This document shows positions 34,425 through 44,749 of a stretch of DNA of 64,000 nucleotides, in pieces. The notes beneath the pieces are model-generated. The model was given only the letters and a program-made list of their open reading frames with translations. It did not search any database and was not told the DNA's origin. Origin of the DNA: Microstegium vimineum (Eukaryota > Streptophyta > Magnoliopsida > Poales > Poaceae); assembly GCA_022036555.1 (NCBI GenBank), contig CM039137.1, positions 9,587,630-9,651,629 on the forward strand. Direction: 5' to 3'. Each line of letters begins with the position of its first letter. Position 1 is the stretch's first letter. A program made the position numbers and the translations under genes.

Positions 34425-34948
34425 TCAGGATGGCAGCGGATCAGGTTCGCGAAGGATATCCGCGGGTTTCAGGTCCAGCGGGTTCGGGTTCGGTTTTGAT
34501 TTTTCACCCATGGTTTTTGGGTTCGGATACCCGAAACTTATCGGTTCGGTTTCGGGTTTCCGTTTGTGTCCGCGAATACCCAATGGATATCCAAAATCTA
34601 ACATTTTGAGTAAAAACTTATGTATTTTTATTAATAAATTGTTTATGTAAGCTATTAAATTTGTTTCAAGTTGAGTAATGAAATTGTGCATTGTTTATTG
34701 CCTCATATTTATACATATGAATATGTAATATATATCATACATATGTTGCTAAACATTTCTTATTATTTTTTTATTGCTATATAGTGGTGGTTTTCGGGTT
34801 TCGGTCAACCGTTCGGGTTTCGGGTATCCGTCGAGTTTGGTTTCGGGTCTAGATTTTCACCCGAAACGGTTTTCGGTGCAGTTTTGGGTTTTGGGTTTGG
34901 GTCCGCAAAGCCTCCACCCGATCCGAACCCGCCCCGTTGCCATCCTTA
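34425..34948. mobile_element. Non-autonomous hAT-like element, 524 bp
   Basis: Termini TCAGGATGGCA (34425) and the complement of TAAGGATGGCA (ending 34948) match at 10 of 11 bases. The 8-bp duplication GCTTTTCT (34417-34424 and 34949-34956) fits hAT. Subterminal GGTTCGGGTTTCGGGT words repeat on both sides. It sits at the splice donor side of an intron in the transposase-like pseudogene. Confidence 0.8.
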
Positions 34949-35158
34949 GCTTTTCTTACCTCAGCAAAACAATTCGCAATATCCCTTTGAATTTCTGGAG
35001 CAATCATCTTATTATTTTTAGGAGCATTACTTCCAACATTTTTTACTTTGTCATTTTCATCTGCCAAAAGTTGTACTAACTCTCAAAAATTCCCCTTATT
35101 TGTAGAATATGCTGATTCATCATGACCACGGAATGCTAAACCTTGATGCAATAAATAT

Positions 35159-36536
35159 GGGACATGCTGCCGAACGAACGTTCTAAGCATAGAATGACCG
35201 AGCCCGGCCCATCCCTGCTCCTGACGCGCATGCCTCCTCACTCCTCCCTTGTCCCATCGTCCCAAAACACACTACCCCCACCGCGGCCCCATCCACCAGC
35301 TCGCCCACCACGCAACGCCTGCCTCAGCGAACTTCACCCAAACCTCGCCGAAGCATCGCCGAGGATCCTATGAAAAAAAAATTAAACAACCAAAGAAACC
35401 TATCCGAAAAAACCAGGAAGAAACCAATGAAATATTGACAATGGAGCACTGAACCACCGGTGGAACATCACAGAAACATTGGATCTGGAGGGGTAGGGGC
35501 AACATCAGAGAAACATCATCATCATATGTTGCGAAACATTGAAAATGAAAAACTGAACCACCAGTAAAACACTTAGAGAAACATTAGATTCAGAGCGGGG
35601 TACGAGGAGGGGGAGGGGACACATCAGAGAAACATCTCATCATCTATGCGTGAAACATTGAAAATGGAGCACTAAACCACCACCGCAACATCAGAGAAAT
35701 ATTGGATCCGAGAGGGGGAGGGGCAACATCAGAGAAACATCATCATCATATGTTACGAAACATTGAAAATGAGAAACTGAACCATCAGTAAAACACTTAG
35801 AGAAACATTAGATCCAGAGCGGGGTACGAGGAGGGGGAGGGGGCAACATCAGAGAAACATCTCATTATCTATGCGTGAAACATTGAAAAATAGAGCACTG
35901 AACCACCAACGCAACATCAGAGAAACATTGGATCCAGAGGGGGGAGGGGCAACATCAGAGAAACATCATCATCATGTGTGGTGGTATGTCGTGGGGAGGG
36001 TAGAGGACAAAAGGAGAGAGGAAAGAGGAGGAAGAGGCTTACCTGGGCCGGATCCATGGCCGCCGGCGAAGGATCCAGCCATGGCCGGCGAATCCCGCCA
36101 TGGCTGTCGGCAAAATCCCGCCATGGCCGTGCACGGGTGAGAGAGGAGAGGGGGAGGTGGTGAGGTACGACCGCGAGGAGTTGCTAGGGTGTGCGCGCAA
36201 GCTCGGCGCGACCGTGGCGGCGGACGGCGCGGGCGAACCACCACCACCAGCGACGGGGAGGGAGCTGGCCGCGGCGTGCGCAACGGCCACCACCACCCGC
36301 AGCGGCAGCAGGAGCTGGTCGTGGACGAGCGCGACGAGCACCACTAGAAAGCAGCCTCCACGCGCGGGGAGCGAGCGGTGCGACGGTGGCGGCGAGCAGT
36401 GGCGAGGAGCTGGTCGTGTGGCAGGAAAATGAACGGAGACGAAGCGATAAGAACGGTCTTAACGGGCCGACGAGTAGTCCGCAGCCCAATAAGGCGGGCG
36501 TCCGAGCGGTCGAACGCTCGATTGGGAGCATTACCG
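35159..36536. mobile_element. Mutator-like element, 1378 bp, inside the transposase-like gene
   Basis: A perfect 9-bp duplication AATAAATAT lies at 35150-35158 and 36537-36545. Diverged TIRs (GGGACATGCTGCCGAACGAA against the complement of the right end, sharing ATGCT-CC and GCGTTC) are consistent with MULE ends. The interior has a tandem repeat (35440-35965) and a GC-rich segment (36050-36450) with no recognisable gene. It splits the host ORF between VVQYLF and YLLHQG. Confidence 0.8.
35440..35965. repeat. Tandem repeat, about 224-bp period, with about 110-bp subunits
   Basis: The landmark ATTGGAT recurs at 35478, 35701 and 35927. Each unit carries variants of AACATCAGAGAAACATC and GAAACATTGAAAATG. 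Confidence 0.85.
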
Positions 36537-37172
36537 AATAAATATTGGACAACTTTAATAGATGTCTTTAGGCGAAGTAGATGTTGCTCTTTAGTGATAT
36601 CATTCTGCTTGTTTAAAACATCGTCAATTGACTGACCAAACTTCAACAAATTATTGCACCTTTTCACAGCCATGTTATGAAAACTATTACATTTGTTGCC
36701 TACATGATCTCGAAGCCTATCAGTTTTGTTCCAACCATCCCAACCATCTATTATAAATGCATCATTCCCCACCTTAACCCTTGTTGCAATCTCTAAACAA
36801 GTAACAGTATAAACAATAACACATATCCATCTTTTCACTATACTCTAACCAATCATATTTAGTGAACCATTCATATTGACTCCGTCACCGCTATCATTTT
36901 CGTTGGAAACATAAACCAGGTGGTGGCTTACAAGGACCTCTAGTCAAATATTTTTGTCTTATGTCATCTTGCAATTTGTCTCCTATGTAATATGATATTC
37001 TCATTCTATCTGTGGAATCATATGGAAGCTCATCAAAATTTACCTCTTCTCGTGAGATCTGTGAAGTGTTTGATGCAGTGCCATCTCCATCTCTTCTTAT
37101 TCTTGAAGTGTCTCCATGATTATTGTCATTACCATCGGCTAGGGGCAATGTCCTTTTAAGAAATCCTTTCAA

Positions 37173-37780
37173 AGTGCTCTGATTGACGGTACAATTACTA
37201 AATTAGTTACAAAATTAGAAATACTAAAGCAAATAGCTAGGATGTATGCGTACATTGTTAATAGAATATTACTAGTAGAATAGTAGATGGGTACCTGACA
37301 TCTTGTTGTAATGAAACAACTTCAAATCAGGACAACAACAGAACTTGAGAACTGAGATCGGAGATTCACAGAACGAGTGGCGGGCCGGCCAGTGCTAGGG
37401 TGGGGCGACACCAAGGAGCGACTTCCGTCCGTAGGGGAAGTGGACTCTGATGCGAAACTCAGGAGTCCGGAAGCCGTCCGGAAGCCGTGCACCTGTTCGC
37501 TGGATCAGATGCATTGATGCAGCCTGGCGGCAACGTTTGGCCTTCTCCACTCTAATTCATGTAATCACCTATGTAGCCTTGATGGGCTATTGTGGACTTT
37601 TTTTTTATGGGCAGAGCAGATGGACTACGTGTCTACATATTGCAGACTGCCGCTGCCGCTGGGCCACTGGGATCAAAGCAAAAAATTTGGTGGGATCGTA
37701 CATGGAAAAATCCATAGCTATCACGTATTACGGCCGAGTCGTCGGTGTCGTCACACCCCGCTGCTGAACGTGGCTTCGCC
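37173..37780. other. Flank upstream of the transposase-like pseudogene
   Basis: No gene recognised. It may hold the 5' end of the transposon or of its first exon. No terminal repeat was identified. Confidence 0.35.
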
Positions 37781-37959
37781 ATTCCGATTCGAGATACATT
37801 CCAGATCCCAAAATTCTCGTGACAACAAATTAGTCTGCCACAAAACACATTTGGATCACACACAGAAGCATCGATCTCTCTACACTTCCTGGCAATGAGG
37901 CCTGTCGAACTCCAGCACCGCAATCACGCCACGCCGCACCAATGTCAGTAATAATAGGA

Positions 37960-38286
37960 CTACCAGTCGAAGTCCAGCATCGCATCCGCGCAGGCGTCGT
38001 CGGCGCCCTCGAGGTAGAGGTAGTACATCTTGGCCTCGTCGTGCTTGAACTTGTGCCTGCCCCTGCCAGACCCAGCCTCCCCCTTGCCGATCAGGGCCTT
38101 GTACGCGCGCCCGACGGCGGGCTTGGAGTGGTTGGTGGGCTTCCGCGGCGCCCTGACGAACCCGCCGTTGGCCGCCGCCGCGCCATCCACCTGCACCGCG
38201 CGGGAGCGGCACTGCTTGCCCTCCGCGTCCACCGGGCTGGGGTCGACGGTGAACACCCACCCGTGCTGCCGGCCCTCGCGACGCAT
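37960..38286 (-). CDS. Small uncharacterised plant protein, paralogue 2
   Basis: 108 residues, starting MRREGRQHGWVFTVDP and ending AMLDFDW. It differs from paralogue 1 by only a few residues (for example Pro for Leu after VDPS, Pro for His before TNHSKP, Leu for Met in RAYKALIG). The frame is intact and a TATA box lies at 38352-38358. Function unknown. The clean frame after duplication suggests selection, but the copies may simply be young. Confidence 0.8.
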   Translation of the reverse strand: MRREGRQHGWVFTVDPSPVDAEGKQCRSRAVQVDGAAAANGGFVRAPRKPTNHSKPAVGRAYKALIGKGEAGSGRGRHKFKHDEAKMYYLYLEGADDACADAMLDFDW

Positions 38287-38351
38287 CCTGCTGCTTTGCC
38301 TTGGTTGCTCTGTGGGGATTGTGTGCGGCTGGATCAGGGGTTGCATGTGAA

Positions 38352-38358
38352 ATTTATA
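38352..38358 (-). promoter_or_regulatory. TATA box of paralogue 2
   Basis: ATTTATA on the plus strand, 66 bp before the start codon, as in paralogue 1. Confidence 0.65.
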
Positions 38359-39664
38359 TGCCCGGGAGGCGGGAGCGGCGCGGCGGTGCGCGGACGCTTC
38401 CTTGCCGGTCACGGTTTCGTCAGGGTCGGCAACTTGGCGACCAAGTCCGATTTTTTTTTCTCACGTTTGCCAACGAGTCGGCTACTACAGTTGGGTTGGG
38501 CCAGGGCGAGGTGGCAGATATTTTTTTTATTGGACATCGGAAAATACAACTGCTAGGCTAAATATATTCGTGAAATTATTTATAGCTATTATGTCCAAAA
38601 CATCACTCCAACAGTCTGTGTATACCGTTTTCTATTTTACCCAACTAGTTATCCTATCAATCTCGCTGGCCATATTTAACTAGTAAGTCATGTTTGCTAT
38701 ACATGTTTTTCAATTTAGCTAGACTGTTGTAAAACTCTAAATTTTAGATGAACTTTCTATTTTATATAATGACTAAATCTCATAATTTAGCATCTACTTT
38801 TAACAAGTCTCTTGGAGTTGCTCTAAGCCATCGCTCAAGACGGCCACGTTTTATCCAATCTTCGTAAAGTTCGCATAAGGCTCAGTGGCGCACTCTGCTG
38901 TGTTCACAAGAGTTTTAGGTTCATAAATGGAAGGACACATCTCTCAACATAAAGTTTCATCTCATAATTTTATAGAGTAGTTATAGCATTGCATTATTGT
39001 GATCAACTGTGCTATATGAATTATTTAGCCACGCATGATTCGGACTTGCTACTCGCTCTCCCGAAACAGCCATGAACTTATAACCTGCATGTTTGGATGA
39101 CGCAGTTTTTACAGCCCCTTAGTCGCTCTCCAGAAACAGCCATGAACTTATAACCTGCAAGTTTGGATGACGCAGTTTTAAAGTACCACAAAATTGTGGT
39201 ATTATATGCCAAAGAGACACACAATTGTAGTTTTTTTTAAAAAAGAAGTCATGAGTGTAGTTCTTAAAAAGATTACAACTTTTTAAAAGCTATGATTTTA
39301 GAGAAAACAAGATCTGCTATAGCGAAACACCTAGTAGCTTTTGAAAACTAAAGTATTTTTTTTTATAAAACTAAAATATTTCTTTGATACTTAAAAACAT
39401 TTTGCATCCAAATAAGATCTTAACGCTTGGCAATCATGGTTAGATGAACTAAAAAACGAGTAGCTTGTGCATGACGGAATCAAAGCATGAGCACAAATCA
39501 AACTCTAAATCACCCCGTTAGGTAACTAGATCAAAACAATATGTAATATGAACAATTTGCAATCGGCCAATATAGCCTACCATCCTGCAGCGCCTAGTAT
39601 AGAGAATAGAGATGCAACATCAATTCGTTTAATCTTGAAAGATTGGAAATTTTGCAAAATTGAA

Positions 39665-40620
39665 CAATAGCTCAGTTGGTTAGGTTCCGGGTGGTGGAAC
39701 CTGCCCACCAGCTTTCAAGTCTTGACTTGGCTTGGTTTTCACATTTTTCTGGATTTAATTATAGATGGCCACCGTGCCGTGTCGGCCGTGCCGTGCCAGG
39801 GGGTCGGCCCAAGGCACGGCACGTGGGCCGTCGGGCCGTACCAAGGGCACGGCGTGCCGTCGTTCCAAGCTCGTGTCGCGCGCTTCGGTGCTTGAAGGGT
39901 GGGGTTGTGCGAGCCGGTGCCGGGACGTCGCGCGAGGACGTCGCGCGAGGAGGCGGGAAGGACGGCCGGCGAGGCCGCATACCGCGGCGTTGGCTGGGGG
40001 AGGAAGAAGGGCGGGGTGGGGCGGGTAGGGAGGCGAAGAAGGGCGGGGCGGGGCAGGGGCGCTGGCTGGAGAGCGCTGGCTGGGGGAGGAAGAATGGCGG
40101 GGCGGGGCGGGTAGGGAGGCGCTCCGGCTGGGGCGGGGGCGCTGGCTGGAGGAGGAAGAATGGCAGGGCGGCGCTGGCTGGAAGAGTGGAGGGAAGGGCA
40201 GGGACGGCGGACGAGCGGACGCCGGAGAGAGTCGTGGTCGCGTGATGCCGCGAGGCCGCGAGGGAGGGAGCCGCGTCTCGCCTCCCGTGTCGGCGTCGGC
40301 GTGAGAGGAACCGAGGGAGTCGATGGAATTAGGGTTTACTAGAGTGAGGCCGCGAGGGAGGGAGGCGTCGGCGTGAGAGGGATTGAGGGAGTCGATGGAA
40401 TTAGGGTTTACTGGAGTGGGGAATTGTTGGAGCAGGGCGGGTCGTGCCCCCCGATGGCCACCGTGCCGGGCCGTGCTCGTGCCGGGCCAAATTCCCGTGC
40501 CGCGGGCCGTGCCAACGGGCCACGGGCTGCATGGCCATCTATAGATTTAATGACATGACAATTTTCTTTCAGTGTTAGGCGACTTGCCCGTTCGTGTATA
40601 TGAGAGTTGGCATATGTACT
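39665..40620 (+). mobile_element. Au-like SINE, split by a hAT element
   Basis: A tRNA-like head has an A box (TAGCTCAGTTGGTTAGG at 39669) and a diverged B box (TTTCAAGTCTTGAC near 39714). The body CATTTTTCTGGATTTAAT (39742-39759) is interrupted and resumes after 40551 with TTTCAGTGTTAGGCGACTTG. Order and words match the Au SINE family of grasses as I know it. The outer ends are approximate. Confidence 0.65.
39760..40543. mobile_element. Non-autonomous hAT-like element, 784 bp, GC-rich
   Basis: Perfect 11-bp termini TATAGATGGCC and complement, with an 8-bp duplication GATTTAAT at 39752-39759 and 40544-40551. Subterminal GGCACGGC/GCCGTGCC words recur on both sides. The ORFs are Gly/Arg-rich low-complexity strings and are not considered genes. 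A 60-bp segment (GTCGATGGAATTAGGGTTTA) is tandemly repeated at 40319 and 40390. Confidence 0.85.
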
Positions 40621-40693
40621 AGGTCTCGCAAAACAAAAGGAAGACTAAAATTTCACACAACAAAGCACACACACTCATCCACAATAAGACTAA

Positions 40694-41017
40694 GGCCTAG
40701 TTTGACATGGTTTTGGCTCCTAAAAGAAGTTCAATTATGGCTCCTCTTATGGAGCAATCTCTCTATAGAGTTGGAACCGTTTTGAAAAAAGTTTGGCAAA
40801 AAGACTCTAGAGATAGATTTGTTATAATTTATATCAGAATTTGTGAGAAGGAACCGGTAGAAGTCATGTTTTTTGCGCCTTTGTCCGCCCAGTAGGAAGT
40901 TGGCTCGGGCTTCTCCGTACTTTTCATTGGAGCCACTTCTTGGATGGTCGTTTGGGCAGAGCTTCGGCTGGAGTATTCAAAGCTAGAGTCACTCTAGAAG
41001 CCCTACCGAACGAGCCC
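40694..41017. mobile_element. Tourist-like MITE, about 324 bp
   Basis: Diverged ends GGCCTAGTTTGAC and the complement of GGGCTCGTTCGGTAGGG are flanked by TAA on both sides (40691-40693, 41018-41020), the PIF/Harbinger-type target. Confidence 0.6.
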
Positions 41018-41020
41018 TAA

Positions 41021-41990
41021 GCCAGTCAAGCTCATACTAGAATGCAACAACTCTCACATGGTTATTTCCACGCTCAAGAATGTAGGTTTTACACACTATC
41101 AACAACAACTTGAAAATACATGGAAATGGGTATATACTATGGATAAATATGTACCAAAATTATTTGAGAGTTGTTTAAGCTCTGCACACTGGGTTTAAGC
41201 CTTCAAGGCCTCGAATTGACATGGATGCTCAGTTTTTTCTAGAATTTAACAAATGGTGCTATTTTTCAAATAATAGATGACATGTTTGCATCTATGCTCT
41301 GTTTTTCCAAAAGAAAACACTAAAAATTTTGTTGGAATAGAGCATGCATGATGATTGATAATAATATGGTACGTGGAATTATATTTATACGCAGGTCACA
41401 TGTCCTTTTTAATTTCCTTTTTTTTCTTTTTAATTTCCTGGTAAGAGCAGAGCATGCATGATAGAATGAAGGCCGGAAGCTTACAACTGCCAGAAATTTT
41501 AAGGGATTTGCTAAATTTCAGGTGTCTGAATTTTAGTTTAATTTTATTTCAGGCGACAGTTATTGCATATATTTTATACTATAATTGTAATTTTAGTTTG
41601 TTGTAATTTATGTAGACACGGTCTACAATTTTCGGCTCCAAAAATAAACAATATATTAGACAAAACTACAAACCTTATAAAATCTTATATATGTCGGTAC
41701 AAAGACAATTTAACAATTACAATTATTTCTATAAGAGGACTAGACAAAAAATTAATATGTTATAATACAAAGACAAATAAAAAAATTATAAAATTAACAA
41801 CCAGTCAGGCACCTGAAATATAGGAAAAGTGAAATTTTAAACTTTAAATTTAACAACATTTTAGGACCAAACATTTGAAATAACGACGGACGACGACGCT
41901 CATGCATGTCACAAAAGCCCTCAAATGATCTGCGGATCGACACAAAAGTGTGCATGTGCATGTACTCTCCTCCTGGGAAATGCAGTTGGC
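41021..41990. other. AT-rich spacer
   Basis: No gene or clear repeat ends seen. Confidence 0.4.
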
Positions 41991-41991
41991 A

Positions 41992-42324
41992 TCACGAGTC
42001 CACGTCATACACATCGACGACGGCGCCGTCGTCGGCTGATCCCTCGAGGTCGAGGTAGTACATCTTGACCTCGTGGTGCTTGAACTTGTGCCTGCCGCCC
42101 CTGCCGGACCCGGCCTCCGATCCCTTGCCGATCTGGCCCTTGTACGCGCGGCCGACGGCGGGCTTGGAGTGGTTGGTGGGCTTGCGCGGCGCCCTGACGA
42201 ACCCGCCGTTGGCCACCGCGCTGCCCTCGACCTGCACCGCGCGAGCGCGGCATTTGCCTTCCTGGTCGACCAGGCTACGGTCGACCGCGAAAACCCACCC
42301 GTGCTGCCGGCCCTCGCGACGCAT
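41992..42324 (-). CDS. Small uncharacterised plant protein, paralogue 3
   Basis: 110 residues, starting MRREGRQHGWVFAVDR. It shares the core NGGFVRAPRKPTNHSKPAVG and GRHKFKHHEVKMYYL with paralogues 1 and 2 but differs at the C-terminus (ends VVDVYDVDS) and has two extra residues. A TATA box lies at 42391-42397. It lies outside the segmental duplication and is the most diverged copy, so it represents an older duplication. Function unknown. Confidence 0.8.
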   Translation of the reverse strand: MRREGRQHGWVFAVDRSLVDQEGKCRARAVQVEGSAVANGGFVRAPRKPTNHSKPAVGRAYKGQIGKGSEAGSGRGGRHKFKHHEVKMYYLDLEGSADDGAVVDVYDVDS

Positions 42325-42390
42325 CCTGCTGCTTTGCCTTGTTTGCTGAAATGCTGATGATGACGAGGAGACGACCGGTGGGGTGACAGA

Positions 42391-42397
42391 TTTATAT
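42391..42397 (-). promoter_or_regulatory. TATA box of paralogue 3
   Basis: TTTATAT on the plus strand (ATATAAA on the coding strand), 67 bp before the start codon. Confidence 0.65.
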
Positions 42398-42839
42398 CCC
42401 GCCCGGAGAAAGGCGGAAACGGCAGTGGTCGGCGGCACGCGGACGCTTCCTTGGCGACCACGGATTTGAGTGGCGTGGCGGCCTGCTGCTGCAACTTGGG
42501 GTCCAAGCCAGTCTCTGACCGTCTGGTCCGACGACGGTTTGACCTGAGCACGAGGAAGCGCTTTTTAGTTTTTTTTTTTAGCAGAGGAAGCGCTTTTTAG
42601 TACCAGCGTACGCGTCCGAGGGCCGAGGCCCAACGCGCATTTGGAAGTTGGAAACCTGACAAACCTTTGTTGGGCCAAACGTGGGTGAGGTGAGCACCCG
42701 GAGTTTTTCGGCCCAATAATACCCGAGCCCGAAGGAAGCTCTCCGGCAACGGGCCTCGTCGTCACATAGGGCCCGCATCCATGACTCCATCAACGAGTCA
42801 CGAGAGCGTGTGTGCGGTGTGGGCGTTCGAGTTATCCGT

Positions 42840-43320
42840 TTTTTTCGGATCGGGTAATTTAGGTAATGAAAATTGTTATCCAATATTAGCTACGAAAAAA
42901 TACTACCTAAAATTTCAGGTACCTGATAATTAGGTTTCGGGTATTACCCGATATACCCAAATTTACAAAAATCAGCAAACTAAATAAAATTTTGGTAGCA
43001 TTATACATAATTTCAGCAGCAATTGTATAGAATTTTAACAACAATTTATAGAGAATTATTTATTGTAGTTATTTTATTCAAAAAATAGATAATTATATTT
43101 TAATAAAGTGATATTCAACTAACAACACATCATAAATAAATATAAAAACACATACAAAACTTTGGGTAGTTTGGGTACCGGAGGATATTACCCGAATTAC
43201 CCAAACTAATTTCGGGTAATCAAAATCACTATCCAAATTTAGGATCGGATATCTCGGGTTCGGGTAATTCAGATTCGAATTCGGGTAATTTGGGTTCAGG
43301 TATTGGGTTTTTTTGCCCAG
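42840..43320. repeat. Remnant with GGGTAAT/ATTACCC subterminal repeats
   Basis: Words such as TCGGGTAATTTGGGT and their complements recur on both sides of an AT-rich centre, like a hAT-type non-autonomous element. Exact termini and target duplication were not found. Confidence 0.45.
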
Positions 43321-44700
43321 GCTTACCTCCTCTCCTGCACGGCTGCAGCCTGGAGACCCTTCGTCCCTTCACATTCGGGCCTTTTGTTGTGGCTGCAGGC
43401 CTGGAGCTGCGGCCATTCGTTCGTTCTCGAGAAGAAGACAGCTCTCGCCCGGTCATGAATGAAAATGCCCTTGCCGACCATAGAACGAAACAACGATCGG
43501 CCATGGGAAATGAAATTGGTTGCGGTTTGCGATCGGCATGCAGTGTGTGCAGTTGTGCTGTGCCTGTCCAGACCAGAAGGCCGTAGGTATGTTACACGTG
43601 TAGGTGCCGGTGCTTTTGGCTTTGACAGGCATGAAAGAGGGCAGCGTTAAACGTCGGCAGCAGGTTTCTTGCTTGAGGCTGTTTGATCGATCTCTTCTTT
43701 ACATGCTCCTCTAGGACATGGTCGTCGTCGCTTGCCCGCCCTTGGAGTTTAGGATTTAACTGTTTACTAGGTTAATGCCCGTACGTTACTACGGGATAAC
43801 TAATCTTTTATATTAAGCGCATGGATCATACAATAAGACAACAATATCGTGAAATTAAATACTGACATTAAAGCAATATTTAATCTAAAAGATAAAGCTC
43901 TTATAACTAACAATAATATCGTAAAATTAAATACCAACGTTAAAGCAATATTTAACCTAAAAGACAAAGTTCTTAAAACTAACAGTCACGGAGAGCGCAG
44001 CATTTCAGGCTCAAACTTTATTGTATAGATCTTTTCGTGCATCGCAAGTTCGCAACGGGAGCTTCCGTGGGCCTTTGAGAGTCCTTCGTACGTACAAAAT
44101 ACATCACTGTCTTCGTGTTGGCCCTTCTCTCCCTCACCTAAATCCTCTATCATTTCTAAAAGAAAATAATAAATCATGTACCGGTTTCATTAAGGTCACT
44201 ACAAAGGTGGAGGAAAACCGCAACAGAAATTATGCCACGGAATTCAAAAAATCACACGTTGAAGAAAATTAGAAGAAAAGTGAGAATTAGATCATAGAAC
44301 AACTATTATTTTTTTAAGACAGATATATATTTGTTTGAATAATTAGGACTTAGTACACGTGATATATTTGTTTACAGGATGAGAACGATCTAAGTAGAGA
44401 TGCAAATCTTACATGGCTACAGACCTATTATTTAGACAAGAAATGAGGAATGCTAGCCAACAGGAGACAGAACTCACGAAAGGATACCTTTCTAAATTAT
44501 GTATATTTACTACCCTAGAGTAATTAAATTGAATATAAGACAGCTATGGAGTTCTAAATTTTTTGTGCCCTAGGAACATGAATTTGAAGAAATAATCCAC
44601 TTAAACATTGGGGCAGACTTGCCACTTTGCCAGTAGCAGTTAGCTTTAAAAACCAGGTGGCAGCCTCCCATGCAGAAGAATTAATACCAATAATATATGC
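43321..44700. other. Spacer with repeat fragments
   Basis: A segment at 43767-43795 (ACTAGGTTAATGCCCGTACG) resembles the end of a dispersed grass repeat; a similar string occurs at 21641. Two near-identical blocks (AAATTAAATAC then GTTAAAGCAATATTTAA) lie at 43852 and 43925. No gene recognised. Confidence 0.4.
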
Positions 44701-44749
44701 CCAACCTTTGCAAGTTGCATTATCAAAGCTTATGTTTACAGTAGATTTT

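Larger units (their letters stand above)
32796..37172 (-). pseudogene. hAT-family transposase-like gene (ZMYM1/TTF-type, DUF4371), decayed and interrupted
   Basis: Fragments on the minus strand follow the order of this family. N-terminal: 37172-36894 (PYDSTDRMRISYYIGD, CKPPPG). Next: 36838-36546 (DGWDGWNKTDRLRDHVG, EQHLLRLKTSI). DUF4371 start: 35149-34964 (HQGLAFRGHDES, PEIQRDIANCF). Core: 34351-34094 (LLVDESIDVSGKEQMAVVLR), then a shifted YYIHCFAHQLQL near 34010. Dimerisation end: 33150-32796 (LPIATASVERCF, ending NRRGKL). Two insertions lie within it (MULE 35159-36536, hAT 34425-34948). Lesions include a TGA after KGNF near 35087, stops near 34090 and a frameshift after SVERCF. Such proteins are transposases or domesticated transposases; the lesions indicate a dead copy. 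Confidence 0.8.
37781..39570. repeat. Segmental duplication, copy 2
   Basis: It aligns with 29878-32640 apart from the MULE insertion there and small indels. It retains the unoccupied MULE target (CTCATAATTTTATAGAG near 38965). A 50-bp segment with CAGAAACAGCCATGAACTTA is locally duplicated at about 39060 and 39130. Confidence 0.85.

Noticed and set aside
39667..39745. tRNA gene
   Set aside because: The A box is good but the fold is incomplete, the B box is diverged, and downstream sequence matches a SINE body.
39676..40342. Gly/Arg-rich ORF of 189 codons on the plus strand
   Set aside because: It lies inside the non-autonomous hAT element and reflects GGCGGGGC-type repeats.
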